Origin: Phallusia mammillata
Lineage: Eukaryota > Chordata > Ascidiacea > Phlebobranchia > Ascidiidae
Assembly (NCBI GenBank): GCA_003260075.1
Contig: QLIY01000282.1
Location: 97,060 to 161,059, forward strand
Length of the DNA: 64,000 bases
Reading direction: 5' to 3'
Part shown: positions 13,668 to 26,500 of the stretch, piece after piece
Layout: every line of letters starts with the position of its first letter
Position numbering within the stretch: position 1 is the stretch's first letter
Notes under the pieces: model-generated
Told to the model about the DNA's origin: nothing
Seen by the model: only the letters and a program-made list of their open reading frames with translations
The model's database searches: none
Program-made: the position numbers and the translations under genes

Positions 13668-13728
13668 ATGGAGAAGTTTGTGCACATTTCATTGCTGTGT
13701 GCAGTTATTGGCATTATATTTTGCTTAG
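13668..13728 (+). CDS. Exon 1: signal peptide of mosaic gene
   Basis: ATG followed by [20 protein letters not shown], a typical signal peptide, then a consensus donor (gtgagt) in phase 1. The next exon supplies the Ala at the likely cleavage site. No in-frame coding is seen upstream. The following intron (2.46 kb) holds the 20-bp minisatellite and a 1.2-kb hAT-like element. Confidence 0.75.
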
Positions 13729-14547
13729 GTGAGTGTATTTTAGAAAAAAAACATTAATCTATGGCAACATTTCAGATTTGTTTAGAACAATAAAAAATTA
13801 GACAGTAAACCAATTTTTGTGTGTACACTTCATAAAATTTAATTTTGCTGAAAGCCATTTTCATGTAAAAACAGTTGAGATGGGCAAAAACTATCTATTT
13901 CAGTTGTATATTTGGGCCAAAGGGGTGCATCTGAAATATACAGGATCGCTTGGATCGCTTGGTGCATTATTAACACAGCTTGGCGCACCTTTTTAACACT
14001 TGGTGCACCTTTAAATCGCTTGGTTCACATTTATATCGCTTGGTGCACATTTATATTGCTTGGTGCACACTTATGTCGCTTGGTTCAATCCTTTATCGCT
14101 TGGTCAATGTTTATATCGCTTGGTGCACATTTATATCCCTTGGTTCACCCTTATATCGCTTGCCTACCTTTATATCGCTAGGGACAATGTAGAGTTCCTT
14201 CTCAAGAAATTTTTAAAAAGTATCCAAAAAAATCGAATCTTGATTCTCGAGAAATAAGGTAAAATTTCTCGCGAGATATTACATCACATGTCATAAGCAA
14301 AAAGTAAATGTGACACATCTTATTACATGTATTTTTTGTTTCAAGTCGCCCCTAGAGCACACTTTTTTTTGGCTCCCAAAACAGCGATTTTTAACGTGTG
14401 TTGCCACTAAACTTTACCAACTAATTAGGTCAAAGGTAACACGGGATTCATGATCATTTTCATTACTAGGGATGTTCAAAGTAGAATAACTGTGTATTCT
14501 AGAATAGTGATGGGACGATACCAGGTTTTGAAGTGAGTACCGATACC

Positions 14548-14615
<68 letters not shown>

Positions 14616-17600
14616 GTACGTTTACTGAGTACTTAAGTGCAGTATTCTACTTAGTTGTATATCATTAGCTAATTTATCTGCTAAGGTCCTGTGGCATACA
14701 CACATGCCGAAAAATGTAATCTCCACATTATAGCGAAGAAGATATACGTAAACTGGCGGAAAAGCAAATATACAGAGTGCCGGGTACTTGTCCCATCACT
14801 ATTCAATCAATTATCTTCACAACCATGAATTCAATCCAGTTTAAAACACAATAAAATATATTTTTCACTTAAAATGTAAAAAAGAAACAATCAAAACAAA
14901 GAAAAGACACTTGGAAATGCCCCAAAATCTACAAAGACATAGAGAATTTAGCACAACTGTGAAAACTTAACTCCTTACAACTTTTTTAGTGGTATTTATT
15001 GCCTTCAGTAGGAGTAACTATTTTGTGAGCATGCTGAGGTAATTTTGGTTTGGCCGGTGGCAGAGAACTGACATAGACACCCTAGTGCACAAATATATAA
15101 TGTTTGCTAACTTGAAACATCTGAAAAAACAGGCACCCCAGCAAGTTGGGACATTGGGTGGTTAATTTTCAAATCCCAATTAAACTACCCACGATTTTGC
15201 AACACAAAACATGAACTTTACAGCGTGTTTCCACTATATTTTTATGTTTATCTGGGGTTAAGAAATGACCCAAACACCATATGTTTTTAAGCATTACTTT
15301 ACTGTTTTTGCAATCTTGACAGACAATACCATACTAATTACTGCCTAACGCCATAACCGTTTGTATTTTGTTGTCAAAGTTCGAAAACAATCTAACGCCA
15401 ACAAGTTGTTGTTAATGGCACCGCATAAACATTAATCCTGTAACAAACAAGCGTCACAGGCTAATCCCTAATTTTACCTCCGATGCACCACTGTCGTTAT
15501 GGTGTTGCTATAGCACCTTCTGACTTGACGCCAACTAGTCCTTGTCTTTTTCGATGGGCACAATGACAAGGCATTGCCATAAATATGCAACGCATGTGTT
15601 TACATTTTTACAAACGGTAAAAGCACACATTTATGACGGTTCCAATTACCCAATATATACAACAAAAGGATTTGATATACTACTTTGGACATCCCTATCC
15701 ATTACAGACAAATCTGGTTAAACACATGACAGTTTATCACATAACCTGTTTAATTGCAATCACAGATAAAGCTTCTAAACCCTTGCTGGTCATTTATTAA
15801 GAAAATCGTCTAATTAATCGTACAAACTGGACAATATCATTGATTCAAAACGGTGTGGTCCAACTTTATTGTATTGCAGGCCATTAAAAATCATTAACTT
15901 ACTCCGCGGGCCAAGGTCTGAAATTTTTGCAGGTAAAACTTTTTTCTGGCACAAACATCAGGGTGACTATGTACGGTTTTTAATCAATAGATAATTTTGT
16001 TTTTATCTTTTATAGTTATATACCAAGTAACAGCCAGTAAAAACATTGTTTCTACTCTGGCACAAAAATGCCTGAACAGTTTGTTGACGCAAGAACCCTT
16101 TATTACACATAACAATGCCTTGTCATGTGTCACAATAGGATATTTGGCAGCATTTTGTGTTGTTTAGTTCCATACATTGTTTTTATGTTTAGCTGTCCCA
16201 CCGGTATGTGATGATCTTTTGATGACTGATGTTTGTGATGCTTATGTAAAGTGGATTCAGTGTCATTTGTATGAAGCCAGGGTGTCATGTCGTCGATCAT
16301 GTGGAATTTGTGGTAAGTATTATCAATTTATACATCCACACTTTAATGCTGTAAAATGCGCCCAGTTTAGCTTTCATCCAATTTCCCAAATGACATTGTA
16401 TTCAAATATACATACATGAAAAACACCAATTGGTATAATTTCACAACACACAAATTATAATTTGATAATATAATTATTAAAGTTAATAGGCATCTTGTGT
16501 GCAAAGTACAAGTTACACTGTCTTTTGCCTGATTTACCCAGAAGGAAATATAATTTCTGATGCTTCACTGCAAACATAGTGGAGCCAAACCAATTTTTTT
16601 GACATTTCTCACCTTGTTTTAATAATCCAACATTGGGTCCATACATACTTAACGCAAATCTGCCGGTAAGGTTTATGGTGAAAAAAATCAACTTTGCTTC
16701 AAAACACAGTTTGTGGCTATAACAGTATACAAAGGAGGCTTTGCAAATGATTTTTAAACACCACTACACAATTAGTGCGAATTAAAAAAGTTAGTAGGGG
16801 GGGGGGGAAGGAGACTTTACAAAGGATTTTTAAACACCACTACACAATTAGTGCGAATTAAAAAAGTTAGTAATATGAAGATCAATGTCTTGTATTTTTT
16901 TACAATTTTGCTTTGAACTTGTTTATAAAGTATATACCAAAATCAAGTAAAGCTAAAAACAAACTAAGTAACAACCAAAAAACAGGTGGAGGTTGGTCAG
17001 CATGGTCAGGTTGGGCTTTGTGTTCTGGCTCTTGTGGAGGAACACAAACAAGGACAAGGCTGTGTACTGGTAAACCTGATGAATGTAAAGGACCTGATGT
17101 TCAACATAAAGCATGTGTTGCATGTCCTGGTGCAACAGTTCCCCCTCCCGTTGCAGGTACAACCAAGCGCTTTTAAAAATTTAGTAAATGCACGGAGAAA
17201 GCTTGTTTGTTGACCAGATGTGTTTTGCAGCTGTTACTGGTGGGGGGGGGGGGAGCCAAGGGCTGTTAAAAATTAGTAATTGCACAGAGAAAGCTTGTTT
17301 GTTGACCAGATGTGTTTTGCAGCTGTTACTGGTGCTGCTGGTTTAACCAATGTCTCTGCCGGTGCTGGTGTCACCAAAGCGCCATTTCCAGGTTTGACTA
17401 CTTTTTTTATTTTATGTTTTGTGTGAATACTTAAAAACTGCGTTGAATTCGCTAGTAAATTCACATTTCAATGTTTCGTCTGCTCCATGTGGGGGGGGGG
17501 TATACTTGAAAACTGCATTGAATTCGCTAGTAAATTCACATTTCAATGTTTCGTCTGCTCCATGTGGGGGGGGGGCAGGTATATAATTGTTCAGAAAAAA

Positions 17601-20600
17601 GAAAGTAGGTCTAACATGGACATGACAAACATACAGTTGCATGTGACTTCATTTTTAACAGCTCAGATTGGCTTAAATTCACCATAATTTGACTTAGATA
17701 CCAGAGTAATGAAATCACACTTCATTAGGTGTAGTTGCAGTCTGTGTTTGTGACGTCCTTATAAAACAAAAGAGCATTTATAAGGTTGTAGATTCATGGT
17801 ATTTTTTAGCTTTTTTACAAACTTTTAAATACCAATTTTCTCAAAAAACAACATAGCAATGAACTGTGTAAGGGGGGGGGGTTTCAACATACTGGCTTTG
17901 CAGCAGCTGTCGAAAATATGTTGTTTTACATGTTGGGGTTTCATAGCAAACTGTTTTTTAGCTAATATTTCTTCATTTACGGCATATATATATATAACTA
18001 ACAACATTTTTTTCCATTGCACCAATAGACATAAGGTTCATTATAGTCTTCATCCGCCAATTAACGACACTAAGAGATTCTAGTTTTAAGTTGAAAGTAT
18101 ACAGTGTTGTTATTTTTAACAAATGTATAAATTTTAATCTGCAAAATAAGTAAAAAATGTTTTTTAATTGTACAGTATCCTATGATTGACAATATGATGA
18201 GGTACATAATTGTTCAGAAAAAAGGAAGTAGGTCTAACAGGGACATGAGAAACATATAGTTGTATGTGACTTCATTTTTAACAGCTCAGATTGGCTTATA
18301 TTCACCATAATTTGACTAATATACCATAGTAATGAAATCACACTTCATTAGGTGTAGTTGCAGTCTGTGTTTGTGAAGTCCTTTTAAAACAAAAGAGCAT
18401 TTATAATGTTGTAGATTCATGGTATTTTTTAGCTTTTTTCCCAACTTTTAAATATACCAATTTTCTCAAAAAAACAAACAAACATAGCAATAAACTGTGT
18501 AAGGACACCATAAAGACTTGTCTTAGGTAAAATTGAAGTCAGAAAATTTTTAACTACTTTAACACACTTAATTCTCCAAAAATTGTTCACTTTAATTATC
18601 CATCTACATGTGTCTGTACCAGTTTCCCTTTTCATTGTAATTAGAGATGTACCGAATATTCGGTTCGCCGAATTTATTCGGCCTAATCGGTGATTTTTGC
18701 AAAGATTCGGTTACGGGCCGAATAATTTGTTGCGATTCGGCCGAAACTGAATCTTTTACGAAAACAAATTTAAAACGTTAGACGTGTCTTTTCTGATTAT
18801 TGAGGTACCACGCAATCTTTCAAAAGCCCAAACATAACAAAAATCGCATCAATTTGTATCTCTTTCAACACATTATCGTTTTTTTCCCAATGTAGTCAAA
18901 AAATAGTAATCATTGGCAGGTTGCCAATCATGCTTGAGGCAATTTTAAACCCCACAGAACAGAAATTAGGACGAAACACAACTATTCTGCACTAGTTGCC
19001 TGGTAAATAAACATTTTTTTCATGGCAAACGCATACTGTACGAAGTCGCGTGACGTTATAAATGATTTGGTTGATTCGGTCGAATTTATTCAGCAAAACC
19101 GCCGAATATTCGGTTTCGGCCGAATCGAAATTTAGCCGATTCAAACAGAATGACACTGTAACCAAGGGTTAAGGTCTTTTTAGGTGAGAGAGCAACTAAA
19201 GTCACATATTTCAAAATGCAAATAAAGATTTGTCTGAGAGTCAGACGCGGTCATCACAAGAACTGCATATGATTCGCGAGCAGAATCCTGTAACATGTTT
19301 TCTTGTTTGTAGCATTGTGCAATGACTCTAGATTTGCTTGCAAGGATGCATTGGATTCATGTATTGATGTAAAATTGGTTTGCGATGGTTATTCGGACTG
19401 CACTAATGGCAAGGACGAGGTTTTGACAAGCTGTATGGCAAGTCAAGATAGTAATGACAGTAAGTCTCTTTGTGTTAGATGGCTTTTAAATTTTGTTAAT
19501 CATATTTTGCGTTAGCTTTTCAGATCAAGGGGGGGGGGGGTAGACATAAGGTTCATTATAGTCTTCATCCACCAATTAACAACACTAAGAGATTCTAGTT
19601 TTAAGTTGAAATTATACAGTGTTGTTATTATTAACAAATGTATAAATTTTAATCTGCAAAATAAGTAAAAAATGTTTTGGGGGGGGGGAAACAGAATGAC
19701 ACTGTAACCAAGGGTTAAGGTCTTTTTAGGTGAGAGAGCAACTAAAGTCACATATTTCAAAATGCAAATAAAGATTTGTCTGAGAGTCAGACGCGGTCAT
19801 CACAAGAATTGCATATGATTCGCGAGCAGAATCCTGTAACATGTTTTCTTGTTTGTAGCATTGTGCAATGACTCTAGATTTGCTTGCAAGGATGCATTGG
19901 ATTCATGTATTGATGTAAAATTGGTTTGCGATGGTTATTCGGACTGCACTAATGGCAAGGACGAAGTTTTGACAAGCTGTGTGGCAAGTCAAGATAGTAA
20001 TGACAGTAAGTATCTTTGTGTTAGATAGCTTTTAAATTTTGTTAATCATATTTTGCGTTAGCTTTTCAGATCAAGAATGAGTGGAAACAAGTGTGTATGG
20101 AAGTAATAACTGATGATCCTGCCGGTCCCATTAATGGAGTCCGAGCATATAGGCGATGTCCCAGCAAGTTAAATCCTGAAAGGTTGTCCAGTTAAATGCT
20201 AAAAACACAGTAAAAAGTAATTTAAGCAAGCTTTTTGTAAACTATCGATGAAATTTGATGTAATTCGACATAAAAATAAATACAGATGAATCTAGTTATT
20301 TACCACACATATCCATGCCCTTTTATGCCAATAACCAAAATATGTGAATAACCAGTTTTTTCTCTACAAGTTGTAATTAATTTCGCAATTTATCTGCAGC
20401 AGACAAGTGATTAACCAATGTGCAATTATTCAGATTAATGTGACATTTTTTTATGTTTGTAGAAACCGGTTTCTGTGGAAATGGTGGAAGTCGTTTCATT
20501 TGTTAAATATTGAAACTGGACGATGCTTAGAAAGCCAAAACCCAATGGCAGTCACTACTCCTGAGGTACACTAGATAAGGTTTCTATTAAATCTGTAGTT

Positions 20601-23487
20601 TTCGGGGGGGGGGACACAAAGCTAAATAAGTTATCCTTTTATCATAAGCACACAGACAAATCTGATTAATTACAAGTTCAATTTGTCATTTTTTTGCTGT
20701 TACCTGAATATGAAATTAACCAGGATCTTTTTTTAACAAATAATAAGCTTGGAGGGGGGGGGGATAAGCACACAGATAAATCTGAATAATTACAAGTTCA
20801 ATTTGTCATTTTTTTGCTCTTACCAGAATATGAAATTAACCAGGATCTTTTTTTAACAAATAATAAGCTTGGATTCCTATTCTCCATAGACTTAACAAAA
20901 GTATGGGATTGACCGCTAAGCAATAAGCCAGACTCATCTGTATACCGAAATATATCCCCCGAGTCTAAAACTTACATGCCTGTTTTGTGCTAGTTTTTTT
21001 ATTTTATTTATGGCTCTAAACACTTGTAGTGACAGTAAAACTGTTGTGCATTTATAATCTATTCCCCAATTGTGCCCTTAACTTTGTCAAACTTTTTAAC
21101 ATCTTAATGTTGCGCAGCTATTTTTTAGCGCAATTGTGCTGCTACGATTTGCCAGGCGAAATAATCATAATTCAACTCAACAATTGCAAATTTGTTGGAG
21201 CAATGTTGCTTGTTACAGTTTATTTTTGTTGTTTCAGTTAACAACAAAGCCATGTGATTCTACAAGAGACAACCAGAAGTTTGTATGTGATGACAGAGGA
21301 ACAAACGATTTGCTTATTAGACTAAGGAAGCTTACAGATGTTAGTACTCAAGGTTATATTACCAGGTGTATATATTTAACATACAACAACATGGTTCAAA
21401 TCAAAGAACAGGGCCTATAAATTGTTTTGTGACCCACGCAACATTTTCTAGTCATCAATTCCTAATTTTCGGGGAATTTTTCCGCTAATCTTCTGGTTTA
21501 AATTTTATGAAGCCATTATTTATCACCAGTCGGCATACAATCTTTTTAATACTTTAGGTATGTTTAATAGTATGGGTTTATTGTAACCATAGCATGATGT
21601 TATAGTGCGATAAAAAATTTTTCATGTACACAGGGTTTGTAGATTAATGATAGTGAAAGATTTTAAGTTGATTGAGCTAAAGAGTGTTTCTAAAATAGCT
21701 CTCATTTAGGCTATTTTTAGCTATATTAGCTAAGATGGGGGGGGGGGACATGATGTTATAGTGCGATAAATTTTTTTTCATGTACCCAGGGTTTGTAGAT
21801 TAATGATAGTGAAAGATATTAAGTTGATTGAGCTAAAGAGTGCTCCTAAAATAGCTCTCATTTAGGCTATTTTTAGCTATATTAGCTAAGATGAACATAA
21901 ATTTGTAACTGGAATCAGCCCTGAAGCATGGCAATCCCCTACCAGAAACATGTGCAGCATATGAGGCAGGCAGTGGTGCTTGTAATTGAGGGGCTTACCA
22001 ATGAGCCCGTGTAACTTGGTTGGTACAGCTCAGGTCCTGGAAAGACTCCTGTCATGAATTTGAATTCCACTGCAGGCTGTATGTTTTTGGCCTGTACCTT
22101 ACTGAATTGGAATGCTTTGGAAACCGGCTGTTTTGGTATGATAGGCCTGGCACACTATCAACTTTTTCACAAAGAAGCTTGTTTGACCTCCAGGATAAAG
22201 ATGTTGTGCTGCACCATTAATGCCCTTAGATATCTAAAATTTAACCCACACTAATGTATAACGTTCTGCCCACTCCCCCAAAACTGTAAATTTGCATTTT
22301 CTTTTAGGAAACAGACAATAGATATATCACACTTGGTCCGACTAACCTTGGTTGGCCTCCAGAACTGACCTCTAACTACACACATTTGAACAATTTCTGG
22401 CACAAAGGTCCCCAAGAACCACCATCAACTATTTGTGGAGACTTACAAGGTTTTTGCAGTGATTTTGTGTATGTGAGCAGTTTATAATTTTTAATGCGCA
22501 GACTAAGTTTGAAAGAAGCCTCAGTATAATTTAGGCTTGCAACAACTATCTTTTTTAACTTACATTCAGTTTTAATAATCATATTATGAAATATGTAGAG
22601 AATAGACATTCTGTAGATATTTAGGTACACAAGACACAGACTTGAAGAGTAGCTTTCCTAAACACAAAATTGCCAGCAATGTAGACATCAGTTGCCATCA
22701 TCATTAAAAGATATTTTTGTTTTGCACTTTTGTGTGTAATTGTATGTGTACCACATTTGCTATCATTTAGTATTTAATTATTAAAAATTATTTAAAGGTC
22801 TTGAATTCTATAATATATTCTGCATTGTGCTTTATTTAAACCACTTTTGCTCTTAATTAGTTTACTGGTCAGAATGGTCGACATGGGGTCCATGTTCAAT
22901 GACATGTGTTGGTGGGCATCACAGTCACACCAGAACCTGTATAAATGGGATGGAAGGAGTTTCACCTTGTGTTGGTGGAAACAATGAAGTCCTTCCCTGC
23001 AATGCTGCGATCCCATGCTCAGGCAAGGAAGTTTTTTTATTTGCTTTGGCTATTTTTGATGATAAGTTGTATTTGCACTTTGCTATTGTGTGAAATGGAT
23101 GTTTGCATGATTTAAATTCTAACCCAGGGGTTCCCAACCTTTTTACGATCCCGTACCACCTGGACGCTCTGGGGGGGGGGGCGCGATCCCATGCTCAGGC
23201 AAGGAAGTATTTTATGATAAGTTGTATTTGCACTTTGCTATTGTTGTGAAATGGGTTTGCATTGTTTAAATTCTAACTTGTTTAAATTAGTTAATTGGTA
23301 AATTTTCTCATTGTTAACTATACCAATGTCTGTGAAACCAATCAAGTGTCCGTATGTGTTGCTAATTTAGAGTTATTAATAGTAAACTAAATTTAAGTAA
23401 TTAATTCAACTTTTTATTTACTTGTTTCGTATTATGTAATAGAAAAGACATAACTAACATTATTATGTAATAATGTTAGTTATGTCT

Positions 23488-23553
<66 letters not shown>

Positions 23554-26500
23554 GCTATTAGTAGTAAACTAAATTTAAGTAATTAATTTCTTTTTATTTA
23601 CTTGTTTCGTATTATGTAATAGACAATGTTAGTTATGTCTTTTCAGTAACAAGCATTCACTGAGTTTGAAATTATTGAGTTAATTACATACCATATATAC
23701 TTGGAGTTGCAATAACCTCTTTTTTCCAAGATGTTTTATTTGATGAACAATGGAAAAATTTTTATGTAATATTGCAGCAACTTTCATTGTTTTTTGTCAT
23801 CTCATCTTAATATTTTCAATATCATGTAAAATTTCAGTTCCTGGAAAGCACAGCCAAAACTCAAATTGCCGCAATTCATGGAAGACTGTGAACAACTCAA
23901 GAGCACTGCTTGAAAAAGTTCCTATTGATCCTGGGTGTTACAAATTGCTGGATGCTTCACTGATGACTTATGCGGAGGCAAAAACTGAATGTGCAAGACA
24001 TCGCGGATTTTTAGCTTCAATCAAAGATAACGCTGGCAGTGATATCTTGAAGACTTTGATGGCATCTGCTTCAGTCAGCGCAATGGTTTATGTTGGTGAG
24101 AAAATGTAATAGCCAAGGATTAAGGCTTAAAGGCTAAGTTTCCTAAAAACAATCTTAGTGCTGTGTGTTTAATAATTGCATTGGCTCACAATACTTATGA
24201 AGTGACATATAGCTGCTCTATAACTGCCTGGAGATTTGAATAGTGGCCACGTGGTCCAGCAGAATGATACAATTTATACATACTACCTAGGGATGGGCCA
24301 AACTGAGTTAAAACCTTGGAGTACTTGGTACTGAGCAATTTTTAATGCCCAGTGCTCAGCCAAGTAATTACATGAACGCCTGTTCAGTATTTTTTTTACA
24401 TGAACTAAGCCAAACATTAGATAAAAGAAGTAATGCTGACCTTTAAAAAAGTTTTTGAAAAGAAAACATGCTTTGAACCATCCCACCCGAACGCAATATC
24501 TGTAACATCAAGAATCGCAGACATAAAACTAGCATTTTTAATTAATTGCGGTTGCACAAATTACTATAAAACATAGGTGTTTCGCTTGGCTTGACTTACA
24601 TGTTATGCAAATGTGTGTGACGTCACAGTACACCAAGCATGTTTGACCCAGCTCCGAATGTTAACGTGAGATGCTTGGTCCTGGACCAATCAGAAGACTT
24701 GCAGTTTTGGCCCATCCCTAATACTTCCAATAAATATCACATGAAATGTAAATAACCGAATAAAAATGATTCAACAGGTATGCAATAGAACAGGCCACTT
24801 GACAGGGAAATGATTGTGAGCATAACACATTAAGGTATTACCTGCCCACTGAGGATTAAATGAAACAAACAAACATACATATAAAGATGTGTTTATACAA
24901 CTATAAAATCCAACTTTGATTAAAATTGATGCAATCGGCAATGCAGCAGTTTAATCAAACTGGCAATAAACTAGGAATGCATTAGGGATGTGCCGAGCTG
25001 AGCCAGAACCCGAGTACTCGGTACCGAGCATCGCTATTTTTGATACTCGGTGCTCGGCCGAGCAGTTGCACAAACTGACCCGAGCATTAAATTTGCATAT
25101 TCATGCCTGACATACGTTACTAATAACTGTAACTGTAAAAATAACTGTTTTAGTAAATGCGTCAGATGTTGGAATAACACATGTTTCTGGGGTCTGTACA
25201 GCTTAACACATCACTGGTGATGTAAGAGACCTAGGAAAGCTACAAACCTAGTGTGGAATTAGTAGTGATTGGACTATACCAGGTTTTCAAGCAATTACCG
25301 AGTACGAGTACCACATGTATATTCCATACCGAGTACATAAAGGTAGTGCTGTACTTAGTTGTATATCACTGGCTAATTTATCTGCGGGGGGGGGGGATAC
25401 CAGGTTTTCAAGCAATTACCGAGTACAAGTACCACATGTATATTCCATACCGAGTACTTAAAGGTAGTGCTGTACTTAGTTGTATATCACTGGCTAATTT
25501 ATCTGCCATGGTCGGGGTACAGGCGTGCACACACACATGCCGAAAATTGTAATCTCCATGTGATAGCGAAAAAGATATACGTAAACTGGCGGAACTTTTT
25601 TCCACTTTTGTGCTGTCCAAAGCAAATATTGACCTAAAGTTGCCAGTATTCTTATGGTGTAAATTGGCCTTCAGTACTCGCACATTGGTATCAAAAACTG
25701 AGACAAAATATTTTGCTACCGAGTAAGAGTATCGATACCACTGAAATCGTTCGATACCGAGTACCGGGTACTTGTCCCATCACTAGGAATGATTGTGATA
25801 TCACAATGCACCAAGCGTGCTTCACAAGTTTCACAATGTATAACAATTTTCTTGATCAGGTATTGAGGAAAACTTTTACAACGCACCGATACAGGGTCAT
25901 CACTTGAGATACATCTTGGATCATACACCAATTGGAAAATTTAGACCATGGAAAGCAGACTGTGTGCTTGGAGCTGGTTTTGACTATGCTGGAACAGTTA
26001 GTCTATCTCTAAAACAAACCTTTTTTGTCACTAAAATGTTGTATGATATCAGAGTTAGGCATGCCGATTTTGTGACTATAACTCTTTTAGTTTGGCATTT
26101 CAATTTAGAGGGTAAAAATATCGGCTGTACAATCCACCCCAGTTCGAAAAAAAATTTGACTTTGGCTTTCCTTTTTAAAGTTAAATGATTTTGTATGACC
26201 TAAATTTTCTGTAACTTTATGGAGTTTGTCTTTTCCTAAACCTGCCCACGGGGGGGGGGTGAAAAAAATGTGACTTTGGACTTCCTTTTTAAGGTTAAAT
26301 GATTTTGTATGACCCAAAATTTTCTGTAACTTTATGGAGTTTGTCTTTTCCTAAACCTGCCCACGATTTTGACACTCTGCAACCTTGAGTGTAGTACACA
26401 ATATTGGACATATTTATTTTAATAAGCTGTACAAAAAAATCAATAGCAATTTACAGAAAGAGACACTGCTTTGTTTCAAAATTTAGAAATTTTTTATGCA

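Noticed and set aside
13912..14257. Frames with repeated [12 protein letters not shown] peptide
   Set aside because: They only reflect the 20-21-bp minisatellite being open in several frames.
16193..16312. Reading the ShKT exon as a toxin gene
   Set aside because: It is one symmetric exon inside a large secreted mosaic gene; ShKT modules are common non-toxic parts of animal extracellular proteins.
22020..22254. Two frames of 66 residues
   Set aside because: They lie over a tRNA-derived SINE-like repeat in an intron.
25408..25683. Minus-strand frame of 91 residues
   Set aside because: It lies wholly in a nested transposable element and its assembly duplicate, without a recognisable product.
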